Assembly: GCA_023229785.1 (NCBI GenBank) | Contig: JALNYV010000011.1 | Coordinates: 1-51,294, forward strand | DNA from: Candidatus Dojkabacteria bacterium | Lineage (GTDB): Bacteria > Patescibacteria > Dojkabacteria > SC72 | Length of the DNA stretch: 51,294 nucleotides | Direction of reading: 5' to 3' | Part shown: piece after piece, positions 31,999 to 41,563 of the stretch | How positions within the stretch are numbered: the first letter of the stretch is position 1 | Layout of the letters: each line of letters starts with the position of its first letter | Made by a program: the position numbers and the translations under genes | The notes under the pieces: generated by a model | Database searches by the model: none | What the model saw: only the letters and a program-made list of their open reading frames with translations | What the model was told of the DNA's origin: nothing

Positions 31999-32202
31999 TT
32001 ACTTTCTGAGAATTATGACTACTCCGCTAATTAAAAGGACTAACGAAATAATGCCAAAGATCAAGGTAACGGTCATTGAAGCCCCTAAACAAATTAAATT
32101 GTACCATGCGCAGTCTTGAAACGGGCGGAATGCAAATACTAAAAAGGCAAGTACTATTAATCCAATGCCCCAGAGCTTTGCTGTGTAGTTTTTCTTTGCC
32201 AT
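31999..32202 (-). CDS. Two-span membrane protein (67 aa)
   Basis: Two hydrophobic helices (about 8-25 and 40-65) separated by a short Cys-containing loop. Last gene of the 33600 operon, three bases after the upstream stop. Unknown function. Confidence 0.7.
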   Translation of the reverse strand: MAKKNYTAKLWGIGLIVLAFLVFAFRPFQDCAWYNLICLGASMTVTLIFGIISLVLLISGVVIILRK

Positions 32203-32205
32203 GTA

Positions 32206-32343
32206 TTACTTTATTGCACGGTAGAGCTGCACTCCTGCTAATACTCCTGTTGCCACTTCATCTATAATAGGAATTGGATCTGGAACAATAAGCAATACTA
32301 AAAACACTGCACCAAAAATTGCAAACCGAACCCACTTATTCAT
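32206..32343 (-). CDS. Small membrane protein (45 aa)
   Basis: ATG at 32341-32343 overlaps the upstream stop (TAATG) and follows GAGGAGGTG. One hydrophobic helix, then PDPIPIIDEV, a motif reminiscent of small YkvA/DUF4112-type membrane proteins. Function unknown. Confidence 0.65.
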   Translation of the reverse strand: MNKWVRFAIFGAVFLVLLIVPDPIPIIDEVATGVLAGVQLYRAIK

Positions 32344-32795
32344 TAGAAGTTCACCTCCTCGCTATCTACTACTTCTTTATTACTATTCACAATACTAATA
32401 ATTCCTTTATCTATTGCATCACTTACGCAGAGCGATAAGGTAACTGTTTTTGAATCTCCTTCAAAAACATTTACGCTTACTGAATCAGTGTTGCCTCCTG
32501 CCTTTAAAATAACATTGCCTGAATCTGAAATAATTGAATTGAGAAAGGGAATTGAGTTACAGTATAACTTTGTTTCTGACTGACAGTTTGCAGTCTTTAC
32601 ATAGAGCTCTCCATTTTTAATAAATGGAATCCCAATTGCATTCTGCACGGTAATGTCACAGGTAACTTTTTTTACCTTTGTTGAGCCAGTTGCGTTATCA
32701 CTAAATCCAAAGTATGAAACTGCAGCAGTCACAATAATTAGGGTAATCCCTATGAGTAAAAGAATAATGCCCAGTTTTGTTGTTTTACTTCCCAT
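32343..32795 (-). CDS. Membrane-anchored surface protein (150 aa)
   Basis: One N-terminal membrane helix (about 8-30) and an outer beta-rich domain with four or five Cys. Overlaps the upstream gene by 11 bases. No family recognised. Confidence 0.7.
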   Translation of the reverse strand: MGSKTTKLGIILLLIGITLIIVTAAVSYFGFSDNATGSTKVKKVTCDITVQNAIGIPFIKNGELYVKTANCQSETKLYCNSIPFLNSIISDSGNVILKAGGNTDSVSVNVFEGDSKTVTLSLCVSDAIDKGIISIVNSNKEVVDSEEVNF

Positions 32796-33600
32796 CTTTA
32801 CTAAACATCACTAAGATGCCTCCAATTAACACAATGACGACGCCAATGCCGTAAATAATCATGTTTATAGATACTAGTGGTGCTTCTCCTGCGCAGTCTG
32901 CATTGCCTCCATCCTTAATACAAATGCGATCTGGATCTACACACAAGCCATCTAATTTAATCTGGTTTTCCTGACAAGTTAATTTTTCCTCACAGTCTCT
33001 TGAAGCAACAGGTTCACCAAGTTCACATACTCCATTATCTAAAGTATACTGCTGCTCACAGTAACAATCTGCAGAACTTGGATTAATCAGTTTATAGCCA
33101 ATATTACACTGCTTTGAACACGTCTGTACTGGAGGATCTCCACCGCCACTTGGGCTTGTTACTTTAAATGTTGAAATAGAAGGGTCTTTATTACTATCAA
33201 TGTAGCCGTCTTGCCCCAGTTCTTGTCCATCACAAAACCAGCGAGATTCAATGGTGTAGGTGCCTGCATTTAGGTTTGTCGTATCTTGGCTTAACTCGTA
33301 GAACGCAGTCATGTAGCCTGCAGTACCGAGCGTGAATGACTTTGATTCAAGTACACTACTTCCTGACTTTAACTTAAACTGTCCCTGTAACATCTGGCAG
33401 TACGCATTAATATCTTGAAAGTCCTCAATTTTTGCAACCTGTCCTTTTGTATACGTTGATTTATCGGTGACGATGGACTGTAATTCTTGGGTAAGTGTTT
33501 TTTTATCAAGAGTATAGATTTGTGTAATTTCAAGTGCAGGTACAAGTGCGCCTACTAAGAGGAGTGCAAATATCCCTGTTAATAAGAGCCGAGCAACCAT
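32785..33600 (-). CDS. Cys-rich membrane-anchored surface protein (271 aa)
   Basis: Signal peptide (1-23), beta domain (about 25-150), a Cys-rich module (about 155-235, more than ten Cys) and a C-terminal membrane helix (about 245-265). Leaderless start. Leads a four-gene operon of surface and membrane proteins. Confidence 0.75.
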   Translation of the reverse strand: MVARLLLTGIFALLLVGALVPALEITQIYTLDKKTLTQELQSIVTDKSTYTKGQVAKIEDFQDINAYCQMLQGQFKLKSGSSVLESKSFTLGTAGYMTAFYELSQDTTNLNAGTYTIESRWFCDGQELGQDGYIDSNKDPSISTFKVTSPSGGGDPPVQTCSKQCNIGYKLINPSSADCYCEQQYTLDNGVCELGEPVASRDCEEKLTCQENQIKLDGLCVDPDRICIKDGGNADCAGEAPLVSINMIIYGIGVVIVLIGGILVMFSKDGK

Positions 33601-33621
33601 ACTTATTTAATGTACGGGCAA

Positions 33622-33656
33622 TATATAAATGTTTTGCTTTTTGAATTTTTATTCAA
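33622..33656 (-). promoter_or_regulatory. Class A promoter
   Basis: Palindrome TTGAATTTTTATTCAA at 33641-33656 with TATA TTTATATAT below. Edge 41 bp from the ATG at 33600; four bases after the motif the upstream gene ends. Confidence 0.8.
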
Positions 33657-33659
33657 AAA

Positions 33660-36404
33660 TTATAAAAAGTAGAGGAGTGCACTAAATGCTATTGCTCCAA
33701 GGGAAAGTGCTAAGATAAACCCTGTCACCAGAAACTTTCTGCGTAAGACAAATACAATGATACTAAAGAGTATAAATGCTGCTAATAATGCAACCCAAAA
33801 TACAGGGTAGGTTGCTTTTTCTGCTTTATCCTTTGCCTGAAATGGAATATATGCCTGTTTATAGACGAGTGCCCAGATTGGTACTCTTGCAGTGACTGAA
33901 AGTTTAGAGAACGTTGGATTGTCTGTATTTTTATCCTTGTATGCTAATACGTTAAAGGTGTAAATATCTCCAAACGAAGCATTTTCTGGCACTAAGACAA
34001 ATACCTTTGCGCTTGTTAATACATCTTCACTTGCAGATACTTCTATAGTGGTTTGTTCAAAAGAAACATAGTCACAGAAATTTAAGGTGCTGTTTTCTGC
34101 TAAAGCACATTCTAAAGTTATGGTAAATGGTTCTAAGGCTTTATTTGTTAAGACAAATGATTTTTCACGTGATTTTACTGAGCCTTTTGCTAAGACTAAA
34201 TCTAACGTATTATCTAAATTTGTTGAAGTAATTGAAAAGTTTGTTGCTAAGGTTGCGCCCACAATTATTGTTGTAGTACTGCCACCGCCTCCACCAATGA
34301 CCACTGTACCGTTTCCTTCACTTGTGGTGAATGCACGATCAGTATATGCTTCATGCCCGACGGTATCGTTTGCATACACTCGTAAAGTATAGGTGCCGTA
34401 ACTAGTGACTGTTGCGCTGGTTTGATTGGTATTACATACTACTGTAATATTACTGTTTAAGCCATCAATGCTATTACTACTGTTATAAATGCTATACTTA
34501 CAAGACTGTACATTCGTATCTGTTACTGAATGATTAAATTCAATAGTTTGTGATCCTTGCGTAGTAATTATAGGAGGGATGGTAACAATAGGCGCAATTT
34601 GATCTATGGTAAAGGTAGCGTTTATTGCAGAGAACTTTCCTGAAGCTGTAGTATCAATACAAAACACATTCCACATAAAAGTTCCGTCTGAAATATTAAA
34701 TGTAGTATAATTTTGTTTGCCTGAAGAAACCCCATTGTTTGTTTGATTTAATGCAAATGAACCATTTAAGTTATGCCACACTTGGCAGTAATCAATTCCA
34801 TTTGCATCAGTTGCTGTGTAATTTAAGTAAAAATTAGTACCATTATTCCAGAAAGTATTGTTTGTTGGTTTATCTAAGGTAATTGCAGGCGCATCTAAAC
34901 TAATCGTAAATGATCGTGAAAGACTTGCTAAATTTCCTAATGAATCATTTGTATAAAAATATAATGTATGCGCTCCATCTGTAGTATTAAATGTGGTGTT
35001 CTGGCAATTTGTTAAGGTTTTATTAGTTGTACCGTCAAGGTTATACCAACAATTTGCTACGCCAATGGTTGCATCAGTTACGGTGTAATTTAATGGCACT
35101 GAATAGTTTGAACTAAATTCTTCGCTTATTGCAGGTTTATCTACTGTTAGCACAGGCGCAACATTATCTAAGGTGAATGTTAAAGAAGATTGATTGGTGT
35201 TACCTGAAGTATCATTTGCATAGATAGTTAGATTAATATGTTTTCCGTTTGCAATTCCGACAGTAATATTAAATCCACATATTCTTGAGCTATTTGTTAC
35301 TCCTTTATTAGTGGTAAAAAAACACGTATTTAAATTTGTATCAGCTACGGTATAATTAATACTAATACTTGTTTGGTTTGAATTATTTGCTGGTGCAGTA
35401 ATACTAATTCTTGGAGTTTCAGTATAGTTAATGGTAAGTGCGCTTAAAATAACTCCACCCTCTCTTGCTGAAATGTTAAACGGAATATCACAAAATCCTG
35501 CAATTGCAGTACAGGTTGTTAAATAATTCTGTAACTCTATTGTAAAATCACTTTTATTCTGGCTGTTTAATACTCCTGAATGGTTAAATTCTGCATCTCC
35601 ATCATTACCTATATCAAGCACTACTGAATTAACTGAACTATTGTAACTTGTTCTTACTTCTGCATAGTCAATTGAAGTTGTCATTGAATTTGCCTCATTA
35701 TCCACATAGAGCACATGGATTAAATTTCCTTTTGCAGTTTGATTAATAAAATCACTAAATCCTGCAGTTATTGCGCCATTTGAATTATTTAACGTATTAA
35801 TTGCAGAGAAAAAAGAAACCTGTACCCAATCCTGCGCAGTAACATTAAACAGATATAATCTTCTTTGGCTTGAAGTTGCATCTGACTTTGTTGCATAGAT
35901 TGAAATATTTATTTTTGCAATATCATTGAGATTCACGCTTGAGATATTAAACTCAAAATAGACAAAATCCTCCTCAACTCCATTATTTGTAGTTGCATAG
36001 GTTCCATCGAGCACATCAAGTCCATAATCTAAGGTTAAATCACTAATCGAAGAAGAATCACAGCTAGGCGGTAAATTATTTGGGGGATTTGTTGCGTCAA
36101 AAGATGCGCTTGTATCAAAACACGCAGTCGCATTTAACCCTTCACTATGCACACTCGTAGTATTAATAAAATTAATAATGCTGTCTGCAGTTGAAGTGTT
36201 TGAAATATTTATTGAGGCATTTAAAACATTACTATATTTTGGTATTCTAAAGTAATCTACATAGCTCCAGTTTCCACTACTTGAAAATTCTTTTAACACA
36301 GAAGAGTCATTAAATAGGGTTTGTAGTTCTCCAGAATTAAATGGGATATAGATCAAGATAAAGGCAAGACAGATCAGGAGCAAAATAAGTCGTGAAAGTT
36401 TCAT
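33660..36404 (-). CDS. Large Ig-repeat surface protein (914 aa)
   Basis: Signal peptide (about 5-25), an N-terminal beta-sandwich region with features of a DNRLRE-type domain (about 45-250), several Ig-like/cadherin-like repeats (about 310-680), a Gly-rich linker, a further beta domain and two C-terminal membrane helices. Very rich in N-glycosylation sequons. A single-gene unit under its own class A promoter. Likely adhesin or envelope protein. Confidence 0.82.
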   Translation of the reverse strand: MKLSRLILLLICLAFILIYIPFNSGELQTLFNDSSVLKEFSSSGNWSYVDYFRIPKYSNVLNASINISNTSTADSIINFINTTSVHSEGLNATACFDTSASFDATNPPNNLPPSCDSSSISDLTLDYGLDVLDGTYATTNNGVEEDFVYFEFNISSVNLNDIAKINISIYATKSDATSSQRRLYLFNVTAQDWVQVSFFSAINTLNNSNGAITAGFSDFINQTAKGNLIHVLYVDNEANSMTTSIDYAEVRTSYNSSVNSVVLDIGNDGDAEFNHSGVLNSQNKSDFTIELQNYLTTCTAIAGFCDIPFNISAREGGVILSALTINYTETPRISITAPANNSNQTSISINYTVADTNLNTCFFTTNKGVTNSSRICGFNITVGIANGKHINLTIYANDTSGNTNQSSLTFTLDNVAPVLTVDKPAISEEFSSNYSVPLNYTVTDATIGVANCWYNLDGTTNKTLTNCQNTTFNTTDGAHTLYFYTNDSLGNLASLSRSFTISLDAPAITLDKPTNNTFWNNGTNFYLNYTATDANGIDYCQVWHNLNGSFALNQTNNGVSSGKQNYTTFNISDGTFMWNVFCIDTTASGKFSAINATFTIDQIAPIVTIPPIITTQGSQTIEFNHSVTDTNVQSCKYSIYNSSNSIDGLNSNITVVCNTNQTSATVTSYGTYTLRVYANDTVGHEAYTDRAFTTSEGNGTVVIGGGGGSTTTIIVGATLATNFSITSTNLDNTLDLVLAKGSVKSREKSFVLTNKALEPFTITLECALAENSTLNFCDYVSFEQTTIEVSASEDVLTSAKVFVLVPENASFGDIYTFNVLAYKDKNTDNPTFSKLSVTARVPIWALVYKQAYIPFQAKDKAEKATYPVFWVALLAAFILFSIIVFVLRRKFLVTGFILALSLGAIAFSALLYFL

Positions 36405-36423
36405 ACTAAATAAACTCCCTGCA

Positions 36424-36459
36424 ACTATAAAAAGTTATGTTTTTTGAATAAAAATTCAG
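36424..36459 (-). promoter_or_regulatory. Class A promoter overlapping an upstream stop codon
   Basis: Palindrome TTGAATAAAAATTCAG at 36444-36459, TATA CTTTTTATA below, edge 40 bp from the ATG at 36404. The palindrome includes the stop codon of the gene before it (36456-36458), so the site was kept even at the cost of coding freedom. Confidence 0.8.
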
Positions 36460-37292
36460 TTTGTTGTGCATACATTTTTTTCTCTGTACGTTAAGCACGT
36501 TTGTGTATCAGTACAAACCATCTTTTCAACTGGTACTTGCACTAATTCTGATACGCAGTGTTTTTTAGAGTGAGTTTCATTAATTAATTCATAGTGGCAT
36601 TGCTTTCTGATTTTTTGTAATTGAGTTACTATTTGTTCACAATGCCTTGTGTTATTGATTCTGTTACAGACCGTCTTTGTAATATTAATAGTATATGGTA
36701 TTTCAATACAGATTCGCTCTTTTTTTGTTATGTTGAAAGGTATTTCTGTACAACTTCTTTGCCTAATTACTTTAGAACCTACTATTTCTGGGATACAGCT
36801 TTGCACGTAGGCAACACAACTTACTACTTTTGAACAGTTTCCGACAGTTGGTACGAATGGATTTGGGGGAAAAAGAGGGTATGGTGTGCCATTAAATGCA
36901 AAGGTGCCTACGAATAATGAGGTGTAATTAAATCCATCAACTATATTGCCTGTTTTTACTGTAACATTTACATCTGTTGAATGGTTCATACTTGGAGTAA
37001 CAGTTAACATACATAACCAGTTTACTGTTGTTTCACTATAGTTTAATTTATTACAATCAACTAAAGAATTATCCCACGTTAAAAAAGTTCTTCGAATATC
37101 TTCCCAGCCTGCTGTACTTGTAGTTAACACATTTAGTAATAATTGATCTCCATTATTTTGTGGTGTGACAATAGAATTATTTAAGCGATCTATAGCAGAT
37201 TGATTTTCAATAAGGATTACAGGGTTCGCTGCTGCAGCAAGGGAAATTGATAATAAAGCAATACATAAAGCAGGCAACAGTGTTTGTTTCAT
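36456..37292 (-). CDS. Secreted Cys-rich protein (278 aa)
   Basis: Signal peptide (1-21), a beta domain (about 22-140) and a C-terminal half with many Cys spaced in a repeated pattern (CTEIPFNITK, CIEIPYTINITK), indicating disulfide-linked repeats. No C-terminal membrane helix, so it is secreted or attached to a partner. Its promoter is class B, not class A, unlike the surface proteins around it. Confidence 0.75.
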   Translation of the reverse strand: MKQTLLPALCIALLSISLAAAANPVILIENQSAIDRLNNSIVTPQNNGDQLLLNVLTTSTAGWEDIRRTFLTWDNSLVDCNKLNYSETTVNWLCMLTVTPSMNHSTDVNVTVKTGNIVDGFNYTSLFVGTFAFNGTPYPLFPPNPFVPTVGNCSKVVSCVAYVQSCIPEIVGSKVIRQRSCTEIPFNITKKERICIEIPYTINITKTVCNRINNTRHCEQIVTQLQKIRKQCHYELINETHSKKHCVSELVQVPVEKMVCTDTQTCLTYREKNVCTTN

Positions 37293-37294
37293 AT

Positions 37295-37323
37295 AGTTGT
37301 AGTAGTTGTTGTACTATTTAAAC
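37295..37323 (-). promoter_or_regulatory. Promoter with CAA-triplet element (class B)
   Basis: Minus strand: TATA GTTTAAATAG, then TACAACAACTACTACAACT, then the ATG at 37292; TATA centre 27 bp from the start. The TATA overlaps the end of the upstream 72-residue gene. Confidence 0.6.
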
Positions 37324-37536
37324 TTTATGTCTTTTCTTCTTAGGGGTAACAAGCCACACAATCCAGTAAATAATCCCTGTTATATGAAAGATTAATGTTA
37401 AAACAAACCACGCCCACTGTTTTCTTTTAGCCTGATGAATTAATGTTAAAACCCAAATGATGAGCCAGAGTAAACTAAAAATAATAAAGAGTACCATGAT
37501 CCAGATAGACGCAGTTAACAACGCTATGCTATTCAC
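37318..37536 (-). CDS. PLDc_N-like two-span membrane protein (72 aa)
   Basis: Two membrane helices (about 8-33 and 40-62) with the WAWFVLTLIFHITGIIYW pattern of the PLDc_N family, a small domain often found next to phospholipid enzymes. It overlaps the phospholipase C-like gene by four bases, which fits a shared role in lipid handling. Function not established. Confidence 0.65.
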   Translation of the reverse strand: MNSIALLTASIWIMVLFIIFSLLWLIIWVLTLIHQAKRKQWAWFVLTLIFHITGIIYWIVWLVTPKKKRHKV

Positions 37537-38843
37537 TTTTTTCTCCTAAAGGTAAAGTACAAAATTGCTGCAAGTAAGGATAGTAAAGCTCCCATAAATA
37601 GTAACCGTACGGTTCCTCCTGTATCTTCAGCATCATGGATATTGGTAAATCCAGAAGGATCTTCAATGGTTCGAATGTAATCAACGCCTTGTGTAAGCAT
37701 CATTTTTGTGTGAGTTACTGAAAGCTGAAACTGTGTGTCTGGGTTTACTGCATGGAGTGAATTAGGCAAAGGCAAAAGCGCAAAGGTAATCAAGAGTAAA
37801 AAGAGTCCAACTAAGAGGTTTGGCAGGTTATTCATTTTCTGTGGCTTTTTAACAAAGTCAAAACAGATATAGATTGCAATGCCGCCAATAAGGAAAATGA
37901 GCGGGTACATCCAGAATGAAAATAAAATCTGAGATAATGATTCCCACATCAGCCATACTTTACCTGTAAACACTCCGTAAATTGCTAAAGAAACAATTAC
38001 TAAAATAATGAGTGAAAGTATGCCTGTAAACACTACAGGTATTGATGTTTCCCGATTAATAATGCGCTTTGTAGTTAAAGCAAGCAAGGTAATTGAAAAT
38101 AGGAATAAAACTAATACTAACCATAAAATGTAACTTGGCAACGCAAAGAATGATTGAAATCCTAAACGGTATTCGCTTGACTGCTGTACTTGGGTGACAA
38201 AGAAGTCAATTAAATTTGGAATATTAATATTTGAGAATGAAGGATCTTGGACTAATACTTTTTCAGTAAACGGAGTCATTTCATATGCTAAATCTAATAC
38301 TTGCCGCGTATAGACTCTGTCTTGCTGAGTTGTCGTTTCATCTTTTAACCAGATTTCTGCAGGTGAATGTACTAAGCCATTCCAGAGCATACTTCTTTGT
38401 ACTGCTAAATTAACAAAGTGGTTATGACTGTCTGCATCCTGAATAATATGTGCGCACCAGCCATAGGCAAATGCAGTTGTTTTTGCGCGTGTTACTTGAT
38501 CTGGTTCTTGCTGTGCTAAATCAAGTGCACGTAAACAGGTAGATTTTGAGTGAGATGCAAGGTAGGGTTTACCAATATTGAACTTTAAATTACAGGTTAG
38601 TTTGCCTATTCCTGAAGAATCATCACAGTTTTTATCAAAATAGGTAATAACTGAAATATCTGCAACCTGCACTCCAACATTAAAGTAATCTTTATACGGC
38701 ATAATCTGCTGGGTAATGACTGAAGATTGAGTTTCACTCAGCGCCACGTTGTTAATCCGAACGTGCATGTCAAGGATGTAACCACTTACTAGTGACAAAA
38801 TTAAAATAGATAATACAAACGGAATAATATATTTATTCTTCAT
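37533..38843 (-). CDS. Membrane-anchored zinc-dependent phospholipase C-like protein (436 aa)
   Basis: N-terminal hydrophobic helix, an outer helical domain (about 26-230) and four to five C-terminal membrane helices. The outer domain has the motif AHIIQDADSHNHF (131-143) with nearby Asp62 and His98, the His/Asp set expected of the P1 nuclease/zinc phospholipase C fold. It would hydrolyse phospholipid head groups outside the cell. Overlaps both neighbours by four bases. Archaeal ether lipids as substrate are an assumption. Confidence 0.7.
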   Translation of the reverse strand: MKNKYIIPFVLSILILSLVSGYILDMHVRINNVALSETQSSVITQQIMPYKDYFNVGVQVADISVITYFDKNCDDSSGIGKLTCNLKFNIGKPYLASHSKSTCLRALDLAQQEPDQVTRAKTTAFAYGWCAHIIQDADSHNHFVNLAVQRSMLWNGLVHSPAEIWLKDETTTQQDRVYTRQVLDLAYEMTPFTEKVLVQDPSFSNINIPNLIDFFVTQVQQSSEYRLGFQSFFALPSYILWLVLVLFLFSITLLALTTKRIINRETSIPVVFTGILSLIILVIVSLAIYGVFTGKVWLMWESLSQILFSFWMYPLIFLIGGIAIYICFDFVKKPQKMNNLPNLLVGLFLLLITFALLPLPNSLHAVNPDTQFQLSVTHTKMMLTQGVDYIRTIEDPSGFTNIHDAEDTGGTVRLLFMGALLSLLAAILYFTFRRKK

Positions 38844-40750
38844 GCTTTCCTCTTTCTTGAAATAATGTAGATAAATATTCCGACTCCGCCCACAAGCACA
38901 ATGCCTCCGATAATTAGTTCAAGTGGTACACCTGTTTCACTATTTGGCGTTGACTGCCCTGTTCTAAATAAATTTACAGGAAACTCTTGTGTGTTTTTTA
39001 ATACAGTGCTTGATTTAGCTACACTTTGAATCGTAATGACATTTAATCCTGCCTTAAAGTCATAGCTAAATGAATATAATCCATTACCTATTCTGTTTGG
39101 TGTGATGCTTGGTAACACTGTATTTGTACTGACACAATATTTTCCTGATTCACAAGCATTTGCGTCTTTTACAATTACTAAGTTATCTGTTTCAATTGGT
39201 TGTAAATTAGTGTCAAGTGTTTGGAATGTTACGGTATATCTGCCTTCGTCTTGGTCTTGCATTGCTGATAAATCTGCTTTAATAATAACTGATGACTGGC
39301 GTACTTCAATTGACAGTAAATCTGGATTTGAACGCAGATTAGCAGAGTCAACTGCAACTGCTTTTAGAATGAGTGTACATGGCGAAGTAATTGCAGTTGA
39401 CAATTCATACACACCTAATTGTACTGGATCTACAGTAATTTGCTTTGACACATCAAGCGCGCCACACTTACTTCCAGTAAAATCCCAGTTACTTGCAGAC
39501 TTTGGCTGGTTATCTGTGCCTGTAATAAATGCCTTTGCTTTAATTGTATCAGAAGTATATTGAATCACATCTGGATCTGGCGCAAGCCGAATAAAAATAG
39601 GGTTTGTTACTGCAAATGATTTATAGATTATTTGTTTACCTGCAGGGTGGTCAATTTCAACTTTAATTTTATAGTCACCAACTGCTGCAATTTTACCTAA
39701 GTTAAAAGCACGTTTTCCTGTGGTGTCTGTTGAAAGATAGGTAAAAGTAATTTCTCGGTCAAGCGCATCAAGCACACTAATTCGTAACGGAATATATGAC
39801 ACTTGGCTTGAAGCAGCAACGGTTACGCTTCCTGTTACATCTTCACTGAGTAAGAATAATGATTTATCAAGGCTAATTAGTGAGGTGTACGGAGGATTAC
39901 ATTTTTGCTGCGCTTCATCATAGATGTACCCTGCTTGACAGGTACTTACTGTTTTACTTAATACTCCGCAGCCATTACTATCCACATTACAAATATAATA
40001 GGTACTTGGATCATTTCCTTGCTCGTTTTTCGTACACTCTGAACTCTTTTGTGTTACGACTGTACTTTCAATTTTTCCGTTCCAGTTAATGCTTTGCCCT
40101 GCACTAAGGGTAAACTGCTCAACCTTTGTTCCTGCAGCATTTCCTGCATAGCTCACTGAAAGTGTTTTTGCGCCTGTTACCTGCTGGGTACATTGATATA
40201 AAGTAATTGTACCATCACGCAATTCTCTACCTGTTGAAGTGTAAGGCTCTGTTGGTGCTAAAGAAGTACTGATACTACCTCCATCCACATACACCCTACA
40301 GTTTGTTGATCCGCCACTGGTCACTGCACACACTGCAATCTTTGTACTATCTTTTGCCACATAACTTGAACTAATTGGTTCAGGAAAGCGAATGTATAAA
40401 GGAATATTATTTGCTACTTGTGTTTCACTTAACACTAAACGGTCTAAATCTCCATCACCATCTTTATCTAATGCAATTTCAGCAGGTCTAAAACTATTAT
40501 CACTCCAGCGTAATTTCACTTTAGGGGTTGCAGTTTGCGTATTACAACTTAAGGTAACTTTCACTGCGCATGAAGCACTCCCTGTTGGACAGGTATAGCT
40601 TGTTGCCGTCGATGTACTTGACTGAATACTACAGGTTGGTGCTACAATTGCTTCTGTATTTCCATTCATTACTATATAGGTTATTCCACCACTAATTGCA
40701 ATTACACTAAAAAGAGAAATCAGTATCAGTGTTAGCATGCCTGTTTTCAT
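38840..40750 (-). CDS. Large Cys-containing Ig-like surface protein (636 aa)
   Basis: Signal peptide (about 5-25), an N-terminal Cys-containing beta domain, a short Cys-rich module (about 245-290), Ig/bacterial-adhesin-like domains (about 300-590) and a C-terminal membrane helix (about 612-632). First gene of the operon with the phospholipase C-like enzyme, so it may present or anchor that enzyme. Confidence 0.78.
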   Translation of the reverse strand: MKTGMLTLILISLFSVIAISGGITYIVMNGNTEAIVAPTCSIQSSTSTATSYTCPTGSASCAVKVTLSCNTQTATPKVKLRWSDNSFRPAEIALDKDGDGDLDRLVLSETQVANNIPLYIRFPEPISSSYVAKDSTKIAVCAVTSGGSTNCRVYVDGGSISTSLAPTEPYTSTGRELRDGTITLYQCTQQVTGAKTLSVSYAGNAAGTKVEQFTLSAGQSINWNGKIESTVVTQKSSECTKNEQGNDPSTYYICNVDSNGCGVLSKTVSTCQAGYIYDEAQQKCNPPYTSLISLDKSLFLLSEDVTGSVTVAASSQVSYIPLRISVLDALDREITFTYLSTDTTGKRAFNLGKIAAVGDYKIKVEIDHPAGKQIIYKSFAVTNPIFIRLAPDPDVIQYTSDTIKAKAFITGTDNQPKSASNWDFTGSKCGALDVSKQITVDPVQLGVYELSTAITSPCTLILKAVAVDSANLRSNPDLLSIEVRQSSVIIKADLSAMQDQDEGRYTVTFQTLDTNLQPIETDNLVIVKDANACESGKYCVSTNTVLPSITPNRIGNGLYSFSYDFKAGLNVITIQSVAKSSTVLKNTQEFPVNLFRTGQSTPNSETGVPLELIIGGIVLVGGVGIFIYIISRKRKA

Positions 40751-40770
40751 AGTTAGATAACAATCTCTAT

Positions 40771-40806
40771 GTATTTAAATATTTCTTTTTTTGAATTTTT
40801 ATTCAA
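40771..40806 (-). promoter_or_regulatory. Class A promoter
   Basis: Palindrome TTGAATTTTTATTCAA at 40791-40806, BRE-like AAGAAA and TATA TATTTAAATA. Edge 41 bp from the ATG at 40750. Confidence 0.8.
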
Positions 40807-40810
40807 AATA

Positions 40811-41563
40811 TTATATAGTTATGCCTGCGGTGCGCGCATCTGCATATGCTTCAAGTAAGACAATGTTTCCGTAGTTATCTATACTTGCAAGTGGGCTTTC
40901 TGCTAAACTTAACCTGCGCTTGTTTATATAAGAAAGTAAGTCTTTTGCAAAGACTGTATCACCGCGTGCTACGGCAATTTCAAGGTAATTTGCATAGATA
41001 CGTAGGGGTGGAGCTTTACTTTTTATACAACCGTTTTTTGGCTGAAACTCTATGCAGATTGAGGTATCTTCATAGAAATACTTTCTTGCTTCTTGGTAGT
41101 AACTTTCAAATGTACTGCTTAATCCATCTTCTGCTAAATGCTTTAACACCCAGTTTGGATGAATATCTGCGTTTTCATATAGGTACGTGTTACTATCTAC
41201 TGCATAGGCAGAGTATACTCCTTTTTCTTTTACTGCGCCAATTAATAAGTCTTTACTATCACTATACACTTTACACCAAAATGAATCTACTGCACACATG
41301 CTCTTTAAGGCACGTAGATTGGTATAGCCTAAAAACACTTTTTGTTCACAGGGGCGTGTTTGGTTTCCCTGTGCATACATGCAGAATGGCAAGTATTTCT
41401 TATTCCCACTTTCAATGACTCCACCTTTTAGAGAATCCATAACTTTTCTTGCAGTTACTTGGTAACTTACTCCATTTGCATCAGTACCCCACTTTTCCTT
41501 TGCAAGGTAGAGTGCTTGAATAAAAATTAATTCAGCATCAACTGCAGAGTTTTTCCTCCACAT
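40811..41563 (-). CDS. GH8-like glycoside hydrolase, C-terminal part (frameshifted)
   Basis: Continues the protein begun at 42054 after a one-base shift at the A5 run (41550-41554 on the plus strand as T5). It starts with the conserved NSAVDAELIFIQAL segment, equivalent to the GH8 catalytic Asp region (ATDADLxxAxAL), followed by alternating helices of an (alpha/alpha)6 barrel and several Cys. The apparent own ATG at 41561-41563 is only the frame edge. Together the two parts give about 414 residues, a normal GH8 size. Confidence 0.7.
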   Translation of the reverse strand: MWRKNSAVDAELIFIQALYLAKEKWGTDANGVSYQVTARKVMDSLKGGVIESGNKKYLPFCMYAQGNQTRPCEQKVFLGYTNLRALKSMCAVDSFWCKVYSDSKDLLIGAVKEKGVYSAYAVDSNTYLYENADIHPNWVLKHLAEDGLSSTFESYYQEARKYFYEDTSICIEFQPKNGCIKSKAPPLRIYANYLEIAVARGDTVFAKDLLSYINKRRLSLAESPLASIDNYGNIVLLEAYADARTAGITI

